Shown here one piece after another: positions 55,634 to 63,321 of a DNA stretch of 64,000 nt (position 1 is its first letter; the number at the start of each line of letters is the position of its first letter). Source of the DNA: Rhizobium sp. RM (lineage in GTDB: Bacteria > Pseudomonadota > Alphaproteobacteria > Rhizobiales > Rhizobiaceae). Both the position numbers and the translations under genes were made by a program. A model generated the notes under the pieces. It was given only the letters and a program-made list of their open reading frames with translations. It was not told the DNA's origin and did not search any database. The stretch covers positions 248,001-312,000 of the forward strand of contig NZ_JACAWV010000007.1 of assembly GCF_013390595.1 (NCBI RefSeq), given 5' to 3'.

Positions 55634-56455
55634 TCAACCCCTTACCGTGTAGCGCAACGCCCGCGCCTGTAGAAAGTTGGTCAAAGCCAACATGAGGAAT
55701 GCCGTGATCAGCAGCACGGACGCCACGGCTGCGGCGGCCTGATAATCATACTCTTCCAACCTGATGAAGATCAGCAATGCGGTGATTTCCGTCGACATAG
55801 GCTGGTTGCCTGCAATGAAAATGATTGCGCCGAATTCGCCAAGGGAGCGTGCGAACGACAATGATAGTCCCGCCAGCAAAGCTGGCGTCAACAGCGGCAA
55901 GATCACCTTGCGAAAGATTTCGAAGTCCGAACCGCCAAGTGACTGGGCCGCTTCTTCAAGCGCGGGATCGAGATCCTCGAGCACAGGCTGTACTGTGCGA
56001 ACGATGAAAGGCAAGCTGGTGAAGGCCATCGCGACCATAATGCCAAGCGGTGTATAGGCAACCTTGATGCCGGCATGTGCAAGTATGGAGCCGAACCAAC
56101 CGTTCGTAGCGAACAGTGCGGTCAACGCGATACCAGCCACAGCAGTTGGCAGGGCAAAGGGCAAGTCGACGATTGCATCGACAATACGCCAGCCGGGGAA
56201 GCGGTAGCGGGTCAGAACCCACGCAAGTGCCAATCCGAAAATGACGTTGAACAACGTCGCGGCGAGCGCGCAAAGCACGGTGACACGATAGCTTGCGACA
56301 GCACGTGGCGATGAGATGATGGACCAGTACTCGGTGGGGCCGAGACTTGCCGCCTTGAACACCAATGCGGCCAAAGGCAAGAAGACGATGATCGCGACAT
56401 AAGTCAGGGTGATGCCAAGGGACAGTTTCAGTCCCGGCAGAACATTGCGCTTCAA
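55634..56455 (-). CDS. cysT: Sulfate ABC transporter permease CysT, start codon uncertain
   Basis: A 273-residue permease. VLPGLKLSLGITLTYVAIIVFLPLAAL at the N-terminus and SLGEFGAIIFIAGNQPMSTEI late in the protein are CysT hallmarks; the contact loop is DPALEEAAQSLGGSDFEIF. The only conventional in-frame start is TTG at 56455, with AAGGG touching it, too close for a ribosome site. An ATG at 56472 is out of frame by one base; one more G in the run of five C (plus strand, 56462-56466) would join it as MSGGQGLKRNVLPG. The gene body is intact; only the start is in doubt. Confidence 0.85.
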   Translation of the reverse strand: MKRNVLPGLKLSLGITLTYVAIIVFLPLAALVFKAASLGPTEYWSIISSPRAVASYRVTVLCALAATLFNVIFGLALAWVLTRYRFPGWRIVDAIVDLPFALPTAVAGIALTALFATNGWFGSILAHAGIKVAYTPLGIMVAMAFTSLPFIVRTVQPVLEDLDPALEEAAQSLGGSDFEIFRKVILPLLTPALLAGLSLSFARSLGEFGAIIFIAGNQPMSTEITALLIFIRLEEYDYQAAAAVASVLLITAFLMLALTNFLQARALRYTVRG

Positions 56456-56473
56456 CCCTTGCCCCCACTCATG

Positions 56474-56502
56474 AAAAAGCGACCCGGCGGTTTCCCGTCG
56501 GG
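56474..56502 (-). terminator. Terminator-like hairpin with U run between sbp and cysT
   Basis: On the minus strand CCCGACGG-GAAA-CCGCCGGG (8-bp stem with one A/C mismatch, tetraloop) is followed by TCGC and five T. It stands between the binding-protein stop and the cysT start and probably lets only part of the transcripts continue into cysTWA. Confidence 0.6.
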
Positions 56503-56530
56503 CCTGGTGTTTCGTTCGTTGAATTATCGA

Positions 56531-57517
56531 TTAACGGCTGCCGTACAGCGTATCAAGCGTGGCGCCAGAGGCAAAATGCTCTTTCTGGATCTTTTCCCAG
56601 CCACCGAACACATCGTTGACATTGACGAGACGGATCGCCGGAAACTGATCCTTGAACTCGCCGACGACCTTCTCGTCATGGACACGGTGACCGAACTCGG
56701 CTGCGACCCGCTGACCTTCCTCGGTATAGAGGAAATCCAGATAGCTCTTGGCCAGTTCGCGCGAGCCGCGCTTGTCGACCACCTTGTCCACCACAGCCAC
56801 CGGGAACTCAGCCAAAAGGCTGACAGAAGGTACCACGCCTTCGACCTTTTCTTTGCCGTACTGCTTGGCGATGCCGCGGGTTTCCGCTTCAAAGGTAATC
56901 AGAACGTCACCGATTTCACGCTCCACGAATGTGGTGGTCGCTGCGCGACCGCCAGTGTCGAACACTGGAACGTTGTCGAAGATCTTCTTGACGAACTCCT
57001 CGACCTTCTTCTCGTCACCGTTGAACTTCTCCTTCGCGAACGCAGTCGCGGCCAGATAGGTGTAACGCGCATTGCCGGATGTCTTGGGATTCGGGAAAAC
57101 AATCTTCACGTCATCGCGGACGAGATCGTCCCAATCCTTGATGTTCTTTGGATTTCCGGCACGGACGAGGAAGGACGGGAAGGAATAAAAAGGAGACGCG
57201 TCGTTCGGAAAATCTTTTTGCCAGTCAGCCGAGACAAAACCCTGTTTTACCAGGAAATCAATGTCGGTGACCTGATTGAACGTCACAACATCGGCTGCCA
57301 ATCCCTCAACGATGGCGCGCGCCTGCTTGGATGTTCCTGCATGCGACTGGTCAATTGTGACACCAGGATGCAGCTTGATGAAAGCCTCGTTTTCAGCGGC
57401 AAAAATCTCGCGCGCGATGTCGTAGGACGCGTTGAGAATGGTTGTCGGCGACTGTGCGTGCGCAACACCCGAGATAAGAGCAGCGATAGCAGTGCCGATG
57501 ATAAGAAGACGTTTCAT
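56531..57517 (-). CDS. sbp: Sulfate-binding periplasmic protein
   Basis: A 328-residue periplasmic sulfate receptor. The signal peptide spans about 1-19 (ending AHA), then TTILNASYDIAREIFAAENEAFI, the N-terminal Sbp signature. DQSHAGTSKQARAIVEGLAADVVTFNQ (in part, near residue 55) forms the anion-binding pocket, and FPNPKTSGNARYTYLAA follows near 155. The ATG has GGGGGT upstream; a 33-codon extension has no signal-peptide logic. It heads the sbp-cysTWA operon, the first part of assimilatory sulfate uptake. Confidence 0.93.
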   Translation of the reverse strand: MKRLLIIGTAIAALISGVAHAQSPTTILNASYDIAREIFAAENEAFIKLHPGVTIDQSHAGTSKQARAIVEGLAADVVTFNQVTDIDFLVKQGFVSADWQKDFPNDASPFYSFPSFLVRAGNPKNIKDWDDLVRDDVKIVFPNPKTSGNARYTYLAATAFAKEKFNGDEKKVEEFVKKIFDNVPVFDTGGRAATTTFVEREIGDVLITFEAETRGIAKQYGKEKVEGVVPSVSLLAEFPVAVVDKVVDKRGSRELAKSYLDFLYTEEGQRVAAEFGHRVHDEKVVGEFKDQFPAIRLVNVNDVFGGWEKIQKEHFASGATLDTLYGSR

Positions 57518-57688
57518 GAATACCCCCGAAAGTCGAATGGTCGACAAAATACCGGGTGACGGACAGCGCCGCGAGAAACAGTCGTTCTTTCCGTTGCAAA
57601 CAACGAGAAATTCCATCCTGAAACAACAGCCTGTCGAAACGTTACTTCCTTCTGAAAGTTTAAACGGAATTTCTTTTGCGGCGCAGCA

Positions 57689-58759
57689 TCAAAGACGGTG
57701 GTCAGGAAAGAGCCGTACACCCTGCTTATCCAGGTACGTGCGAATGTGGTCTTCTGTCACGTCTGCAAGCGTCGCTGGCGACCAGTGCGGATTGCGGTCC
57801 TTGTCCACAATTGCCGCGCGAACCCCCTCGTAAAAATCATGCTGACGCAAAACCTCAGCGCCCGCTGAAAATTCACGCTCAAGGCATTCCATCAGGCTGG
57901 AGCTCTCACGCCCCATTCGCAACAGTCGCAATGTCAGCTTGAGGCTCGTCGGTGACCGCTTCTGTAATGTCTCGAGTGTTTCGTGCGAGAAGGTGTCGTC
58001 GTTCTTTCTCAGCGCCTCGATAATCTCCTCGACAGTATTGTAACGGAATGCCGCATCGATTTTGCCGCTATTGGCTTCGAGGACACTCTCGCCAGCGTCT
58101 CCGGCATATTTCAGGATTACGTCCTCAACATCGTCCTGATAGGCAACCCCGGTCAATTCCTGAACCAGATCCAGCAATTGACTGGAAGGGACGAACCAAT
58201 CTGCCAACCCGGCGTAGATCGCGTCAGCAGCCAGTACCGTGTTACCCGTCAAACCGAGCCAGGTACCGCATTCGCCCGGCGCTTTCGGCAATAGCCAGGT
58301 CGCTCCGACATCGGGAAAATAGCCGATCCCTGTTTCCGGCATCGCCAGCCGTGTTCGTTCTGTGACGATCCGATGACTGCCATGTGCTGAAATCCCGACC
58401 CCACCACCCATCACGATACCATCCATCAACGCCACGTAAGGCTTCGAGAAATGTGCAATGCGATAGTTCAGCGGGAACTCCTCGCGCCAGAACCGCAACA
58501 GATCGGGATCGTTGGCCTTTCCGAGATCATGGATAATTCGGACATCACCGCCCGCGCAAAGCCCGCGCTCTCCCTCTCCTGCGACAATGACGCAGACCGT
58601 TTCCTGCGCCTGCTCAAACCTTGAAAGGGCCTTAGAAAAATCGAGAACCATTGGAAGCGTCAGACTGTTAATCGCTCTGGGACGATTGAGGCGGATATGG
58701 CCAGCTTTGCCTCTTGTTTCGACGAGGATATTTTCCGCTGCCTGTATTGCAGAATTCAT
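57689..58759 (-). CDS. Enoyl-CoA hydratase/isomerase family protein, probable 3-hydroxyisobutyryl-CoA hydrolase
   Basis: A 356-residue crotonase-fold enzyme. The oxyanion-hole regions read GERGLCAGGDVRII near residue 65 and DGIVMGGGVGISAHGSHRI near 115, and ERTRLAMPETGIGYFPDVGATWLL carries the hydrolase-type Glu and Asp. Length and the C-terminal extension (from about 260) match 3-hydroxyisobutyryl-CoA hydrolases of valine breakdown and not plain enoyl-CoA hydratases. GGGAGG precedes the ATG. It stands alone, with no other valine-pathway gene beside it. Confidence 0.85.
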   Translation of the reverse strand: MNSAIQAAENILVETRGKAGHIRLNRPRAINSLTLPMVLDFSKALSRFEQAQETVCVIVAGEGERGLCAGGDVRIIHDLGKANDPDLLRFWREEFPLNYRIAHFSKPYVALMDGIVMGGGVGISAHGSHRIVTERTRLAMPETGIGYFPDVGATWLLPKAPGECGTWLGLTGNTVLAADAIYAGLADWFVPSSQLLDLVQELTGVAYQDDVEDVILKYAGDAGESVLEANSGKIDAAFRYNTVEEIIEALRKNDDTFSHETLETLQKRSPTSLKLTLRLLRMGRESSSLMECLEREFSAGAEVLRQHDFYEGVRAAIVDKDRNPHWSPATLADVTEDHIRTYLDKQGVRLFPDHRL

Positions 58760-59037
58760 CGGTGCCTCCCTGCCAATTTTGTTGTTTGCATCTTGGCGGC
58801 GCGGGAACGATCACGCAACGTTGATCTTCGGGCACGGCATGGGTTCCCGCATTTTCCTCGCATCTGTCAAAAAAGGCTCGAAAACCTATTTCGCAACGCA
58901 GCATGTTTGCTTGACGCGTTGGAAATCATGGCATGTAATGGATTTCGGAAATGCCGGCATTGAGTCCAGTCGAGCGTATGCCGGACCAAGCGAGTGCCGC
59001 CTTGTCAAGGCGCTGTTAACAGCAACGGGAGACGAGC

Positions 59038-59280
59038 ATGCAGGTTTCGGAACACGAGTGGATCAGCAAACGCGCCTACACCCTTTGGGAAAAAGAAGGT
59101 CAGCCGCATGGCCGTGACGCGGAACATTGGGAGCAAGCCAAAAGCGAATACGCGCTCCTGAAGACGTCCGAGGCGACAAAACCCGCTGCCCGCAAAAAAG
59201 CAGCTCCCAAGGTAGAGGTGGCTGCAACAGCAGCTGCGAAATCCAAAACACGCGCCAAAAAAGCGATTGCGGCAGAATAA
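59038..59280 (+). CDS. DUF2934 domain small protein
   Basis: An 80-residue protein. Residues 3-38 (HEWISKRAYTLWEKEGQPHGRDAEHW) form the DUF2934 motif common in rhizobia. The rest is an Ala/Lys-rich basic tail (KKAAPK, KSKTRAKKA) of histone-like composition that could bind nucleic acid. GGGAGACGAGC precedes the ATG. Function unknown. Confidence 0.8.
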   Translation: MQVSEHEWISKRAYTLWEKEGQPHGRDAEHWEQAKSEYALLKTSEATKPAARKKAAPKVEVAATAAAKSKTRAKKAIAAE

Positions 59281-59318
59281 GCTGTCTGCCGACCTTCCGG
59301 CGCAATTCATGAAGAAAA

Positions 59319-59339
59319 CCCGACGGGGTAAGCGTCGGG
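59319..59339 (-). terminator. Terminator of the SH3-domain gene
   Basis: CCCGACG/CGTCGGG forms a 7-bp stem with a 7-base loop, followed on the minus strand by TTTT. It lies 13 bases after the stop of the leftward gene and may also end the convergent DUF2934 transcript. Confidence 0.7.
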
Positions 59340-59352
59340 CCTTGTCTATCGA

Positions 59353-60117
59353 TCAGTTGCAGTTTTGACCGTCGGGGCAAAGCCGCGGCCTTGGTGGTTT
59401 GTCTCTGTTGAGATCCCACTCCATGGTGCTGCGGTTGCGTTGCTGTTGTTCAGCCTGGCCACGATCATCGTTACGCTGTTCATCGCGACGTTGCTCGCTG
59501 CGACGCCATTCGTCGCGTCGGTCATCGTCACGACGTGGACGCTGATCCTGGTTCCAGTCACCGTAGCGTTGCTCCCAACGACCATCGTTTGGGCCACCAC
59601 CCTGACGGGGATCACGCCACTCGTCACGGCGACCATCGCGCCATTCATCACGCGGACGTGGGCGATCCCAGTCTCCGCGCGGTGGCGGCGCATTCCAGTA
59701 GCCGCCGGAGGGCGGTGGACGACGCCAGCGGTCGCGCTCGCGGTAGAAGTCCCGGTCGCGATAATAACGGTCCCAGTAACGTCCCACTTCAAACGTTACG
59801 ATCGGAACGCCAAGGTCGCGATAATAACGCGGCTCGACATACACCCGGTTCTGTCTGTAGGTCGTCTCAATGTACCGACCTGCAACCCAGCCGCGACCGC
59901 GCGCGAACGAAACGTCACACCACGGGGCATCGGAAAGGCAGCCATTGACCACCAGCGGTGCGCCGACCGGAATGACGACAACAGCCGGATAGGCCGTGCT
60001 CGGACCCGAGCGCATATTCACATTGGCCGTCGCGAAGCCGCGCGTCGCAGCCTCGGCGAGCGCCGGAGCAGCAAGCATCGCCAGCATCGCGATTGCGCCC
60101 ATAAGTTTTTTCTTCAC
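59353..60117 (-). CDS. Exported SH3-domain protein with Arg/Asp-rich tail
   Basis: A 254-residue exported protein. The GTG start is supported by GGAGGAG eight bases upstream and gives the signal peptide VKKKLMGAIAMLAMLAAPALAEA. A bacterial SH3 domain follows (about 27-80: ATANVNMRSGPSTAYPAVV to RGWVAGRYIE). The rest is low-complexity, very rich in Arg, Asp, Trp and Tyr (repeats like DRYYRDRDFYRERDRW and DEWRDGRRDEWRD). Such proteins are common in rhizobia and may bind cell wall; two Cys pairs suggest disulphides. The role is unknown. Confidence 0.82.
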   Translation of the reverse strand: MKKKLMGAIAMLAMLAAPALAEAATRGFATANVNMRSGPSTAYPAVVVIPVGAPLVVNGCLSDAPWCDVSFARGRGWVAGRYIETTYRQNRVYVEPRYYRDLGVPIVTFEVGRYWDRYYRDRDFYRERDRWRRPPPSGGYWNAPPPRGDWDRPRPRDEWRDGRRDEWRDPRQGGGPNDGRWEQRYGDWNQDQRPRRDDDRRDEWRRSEQRRDEQRNDDRGQAEQQQRNRSTMEWDLNRDKPPRPRLCPDGQNCN

Positions 60118-60371
60118 GTTCTTCTCCTCCGGCAAGGCCACGCCTTGCCATCTTCAGCCTCACCGTGCCCGGTGGACAGCGGCCGTATTCAGGTACTGTC
60201 GAAAGCGAAAATACCCGGTCGACCATGAACACAGCATGAAACAAAATGCCGACCCGTTCAGTTCCCTGCGACGACATACCGCCCAGTTTTTTACTGCTCG
60301 TCGGAGGGACCGGCCTTGACTTCAAAGGGCATTCATCCGACTTCAGTCAGACAAAAGATGGAGCATGCCCC

Positions 60372-61118
60372 ATGAGCGAACCCGTACAAACAACCGTCGA
60401 CCAGAGCGAAGTAGACCGCTTTTCGGCAATGGCGGCCGAATGGTGGAGCCCGACAGGCAAGTTTCGACCATTGCACAAGTTTAACCCTGTGCGGCTCGAA
60501 TATATCCGCAACAGCATCTGCGAGAATTTTGGCCGAGATCCCAAGGCCCATCGGCCGCTGGAAGGCCTCCGTATATTGGACATTGGTTGCGGCGGCGGAC
60601 TTCTTTCCGAGCCGGTAGCACGTATGGGTGCCGACGTGGTTGGCGCAGACCCTTCCGAAAAAAACATTGGGATTGCTTCCACACACGCGCAGGAAAGTGG
60701 CGTTGCTGTTGATTATCGTGCGGTGACTGCCGAGCAATTGCAGGAGGCAGGTGAAACCTTCGACGTGGTCCTGAACATGGAAGTCGTCGAGCACGTGGCC
60801 AACGTCGACCTCTTCGTAACGACCTGCGCCAAGATGGTGCGCCCCGGTGGATTGATGTTCGCAGCGACCATCAACCGCACCCTGAAAGCGCGCGCGCTTG
60901 CAATTTTTGCGGCCGAGAATGTGTTGCGATGGTTGCCACGCGGAACCCATCAATATGAAAAGCTGGTCCGCCCTGAGGAACTGGAAAGGCCAATGGTCGC
61001 GAGCGGCATGGACATCATCCATCGCACAGGCGTGTTCTACAACGTTCTCCAGGACAAGTGGAACCTGTCGCCTGATATGGACGTGAACTACATGATGCTG
61101 GCGAAGCGGCCTGGCTGA
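60372..61118 (+). CDS. ubiG: Ubiquinone biosynthesis O-methyltransferase
   Basis: A 248-residue SAM-dependent methyltransferase carrying out both O-methylations of ubiquinone synthesis. [28 protein letters not shown] near residues 15-40 is the UbiG signature. SAM motif I is [20 protein letters not shown] near 70-88, and [11 protein letters not shown] follows near 138. The tail [12 protein letters not shown] is typical. It is followed closely by a convergent DUF3291 gene. A housekeeping gene, usually single copy. Confidence 0.94.
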   Translation: MSEPVQTTVDQSEVDRFSAMAAEWWSPTGKFRPLHKFNPVRLEYIRNSICENFGRDPKAHRPLEGLRILDIGCGGGLLSEPVARMGADVVGADPSEKNIGIASTHAQESGVAVDYRAVTAEQLQEAGETFDVVLNMEVVEHVANVDLFVTTCAKMVRPGGLMFAATINRTLKARALAIFAAENVLRWLPRGTHQYEKLVRPEELERPMVASGMDIIHRTGVFYNVLQDKWNLSPDMDVNYMMLAKRPG

Positions 61119-61125
61119 GATCGCG

Positions 61126-61695
61126 TCAGACCGGGATCGACTTTATGACCGATAACAGATCCTTTTGACCAAGTGCATTTCTTGCAGAAATTTCCTTTGC
61201 TTTGGCTCGGTCTATTTCAAGGGCTGAACCATCGGGGGCGAATGGCTGTTTGAAGGTGAAAGCATGAGGTGACGAGCCTTGGTCATGCAGATGCTCAAAC
61301 CGCCGTACTGCCTCTTCCCAAGTCGGATGGTGTCCTTCGTCGACCCACCACAGGACCAGCGACGGCCATCGCTGCGGCACATTCCAGCTGCGACCATGCT
61401 TCAGCGCTTCCGCGTGAACGCCCGAATAGGAATAGGCCATCAACGATTCCGGATCGCGCCATATCGAAAGTGACGACACCCCGCTGACGGCCCCGTTTTC
61501 TTGAAGGAAGCGCGGAAAAATCTGCCTGCCCCAGCTTTCAGGACCAGGCTCACCGTCATAACCAGATCTGGACACAAAGCCTTCGGCGCGCTCAGCAGCC
61601 TCGAAATTCAGCGGCTCTCAGCGGGCAAAACCGGCGACCGCGGGATCATCGTATGGTGCAACCTGTATCCCGAAATTATAGATTGCCAGCAGCAA
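61126..61695 (-). pseudogene. DUF3291 domain gene interrupted by an in-frame stop
   Basis: From TTG 61695 the frame reads LLLAIYNFGIQVAPYDDP then AVAGFAR, hits TGA at 61620-61618, and goes on in the same frame with EPLNFEAAERAEGFVSRSGYDGEPG and the rest of a DUF3291 domain to the C-terminus. The part before the stop matches the usual N-terminus (LAIYNFG), so the gene was whole; a CGA-to-TGA change is the simplest cause. A shorter product from GTG 61575 (149 residues) would lack the first strands. Function unknown; DUF3291 resembles small alpha-beta-barrel monooxygenases. Confidence 0.75.
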
Positions 61696-61703
61696 CCCTG
61701 CGA

Positions 61704-62132
61704 TCAGTTCACGTCGTCGGGCAGGATCGGTAGCGGTGCGATCTCGATGCCCTCATCGATAAGTGCCTTGGCTTCCTGAATGGAAGCATGCCCGACGATC
61801 CCACGCTCATCGGCTTCGCCGTAATGTATCTTGCGCGCCTCTTCAGGAAATTTATCGCCGACGTCCTCCGAGTTGGCCCGGATGTTGGCAACGGCTTCCT
61901 TGATTTTGGCGATGGCCTCCTTGCGTGCCGTATCCATCGCCAATGACTGCCGCTCGTCCTTCTTGCGGGCAGTCGACACCGACGGGGCCATCAAAAGCTT
62001 CGAGATGTTGAGCGAGTTGCAGACAGGACAGGAGAGAAATCCGCGCTGCAACTGATTGTCGAAATCCTCGCTTCCGGCAAACCACCCTTCAAATTCATGG
62101 CCTTTATCACAGGCCAGCGCATAGCGTATCAC
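61704..62132 (-). CDS. DUF1178 family protein
   Basis: A 142-residue conserved alphaproteobacterial protein. It starts IRYALACDKGHEFEGWFAGSEDFD and has a Cys pair, CPVCNS, near residue 35, so with C8 (ACDKGH) it may bind zinc as a ribbon. An acidic tail ends the protein. The GTG start overlaps the stop of the Nit-type hydrolase gene (GTGA), so the two are coupled, as in many rhizobial genomes. Function unknown. Confidence 0.85.
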   Translation of the reverse strand: MIRYALACDKGHEFEGWFAGSEDFDNQLQRGFLSCPVCNSLNISKLLMAPSVSTARKKDERQSLAMDTARKEAIAKIKEAVANIRANSEDVGDKFPEEARKIHYGEADERGIVGHASIQEAKALIDEGIEIAPLPILPDDVN

Positions 62133-62989
62133 GCCGCCTCTCCTCCGCTCGGGCGCTCATAGCCAACGGTTTCCAGCCTGAATTCCCGGGCATTTTTCAG
62201 ATTGGGTATCTTGCCGCGTGCGGACGCAACGAGAGAAGGATCGATCTCGGCGAAGATGATCTCCTCGCCCGCACCGCCCGCCACGGCCAGTACCTTGCCC
62301 CAGGGATCGATAATGATCGAATGACCAAACGTCTCGCGCCCATCCTCATGCACGCCGCCCTGCGCGGCAGCAATCACGAATGCACCGTTTTCAATCGCGC
62401 GGGCGCGAAGCAGGATTTCCCAATGCGCCTCGCCGGTCTGCCGGGTAAAGGCTGCAGGAACGGTCAGCACTTCGGCGCCGGCCATTGCCTCGGAGCGGAA
62501 AAGTTGCGGGAAGCGAACATCGTAACATATCGCGAAGCCGAACTTGGCAAGCGGCAGGTCGGCAACGCGCGCTTCACCACCTGGTTCGTAGGCGGCACTT
62601 TCGCGCCAGCTCTCGCCATTGTCGAGATCGACATCGAACATGTGAATCTTGTCGTAGGCACAGACCCGCGCGCCATCCGGTGCAAAGAGGAAGCCGCGAT
62701 TGGCAATTTTGCCATCGGAGCGGGCGATCGCCGTCGAACCAACATGCACGTAGATGCCGAGTTCCCGCGACAAACGAGCCGCTGTCGTAACGATGACATC
62801 ACCGTCTTCGTCTTTAAGAACGGCTCGAAGTTCCTGTCGGTTTTTCTGAAGAGCACCCGTCATTTCAGGTGTCTGCACATAGACCGCCCCCTGGGAGGCC
62901 GCATCACGGATCAGGCGCTCCATGTCGGCTGCGTTTTTGACCGGGTCGACACCGGAACGCATTTGGATAGCGGCAACCTTGAATGTCAT
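62129..62989 (-). CDS. Carbon-nitrogen hydrolase (Nit1-like, deaminated-glutathione amidase type)
   Basis: A 286-residue nitrilase-superfamily amidase. The catalytic Glu-Lys-Cys triad is readable: Glu in QTPEMTG near 42, Lys in AYDKIHMFDVD near 114 and Cys in AICYDVRFPQLFR near 152. DKIHMFDVDLDNGESWRES is typical of Nit1/YafV-like enzymes that repair deaminated glutathione. Its neighbour grxC fits a glutathione theme. It belongs to a tight leftward group: comF, grxC, Nit, DUF1178, DUF3291. Confidence 0.88.
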   Translation of the reverse strand: MTFKVAAIQMRSGVDPVKNAADMERLIRDAASQGAVYVQTPEMTGALQKNRQELRAVLKDEDGDVIVTTAARLSRELGIYVHVGSTAIARSDGKIANRGFLFAPDGARVCAYDKIHMFDVDLDNGESWRESAAYEPGGEARVADLPLAKFGFAICYDVRFPQLFRSEAMAGAEVLTVPAAFTRQTGEAHWEILLRARAIENGAFVIAAAQGGVHEDGRETFGHSIIIDPWGKVLAVAGGAGEEIIFAEIDPSLVASARGKIPNLKNAREFRLETVGYERPSGGEAA

Positions 62990-63007
62990 CGCGTCCTCCA
63001 GTCCGGA

Positions 63008-63262
63008 TCAGTTTGCCAACATCGGGTCAAGTTTACCGGCCCGATCCAGTGCATGCAGATCGTCGCAGCCACCGACATGCTGGCCGTTTATGAAAATCTG
63101 CGGGAATGTCGTGCCGCCAGATTTCTCAATCATTTCCTGTCGATATTCCGGCGTGGTGGTGGCGTTGTATTCTGCGTAGTCGACGCCCTTGCTTTCAAGC
63201 AGCGCCTTGGCGCGCGCGCAATAGCCGCAAAAATCTCGCGTATAGATCGTAACCGATGCCAT
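63008..63262 (-). CDS. grxC: Glutaredoxin 3
   Basis: An 84-residue dithiol glutaredoxin. The active site CGYC lies at about residues 11-14, TFPQIFINGQHVGGCDDL carries the cis-Pro and glutathione-binding residues, and the length is standard. It reduces disulphides using glutathione. ATG 63262 (MASVTIYTRDFCGYC) was chosen over a start five codons earlier. It lies 18 bases before the Nit-type hydrolase gene and 59 after comF. Confidence 0.93.
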   Translation of the reverse strand: MASVTIYTRDFCGYCARAKALLESKGVDYAEYNATTTPEYRQEMIEKSGGTTFPQIFINGQHVGGCDDLHALDRAGKLDPMLAN

Positions 63263-63321
63263 GTTTTCCAGCCTCACAAACCGATGTGCGACAGCACACG
63301 GTTTTCATTTTCACTGGTGAT

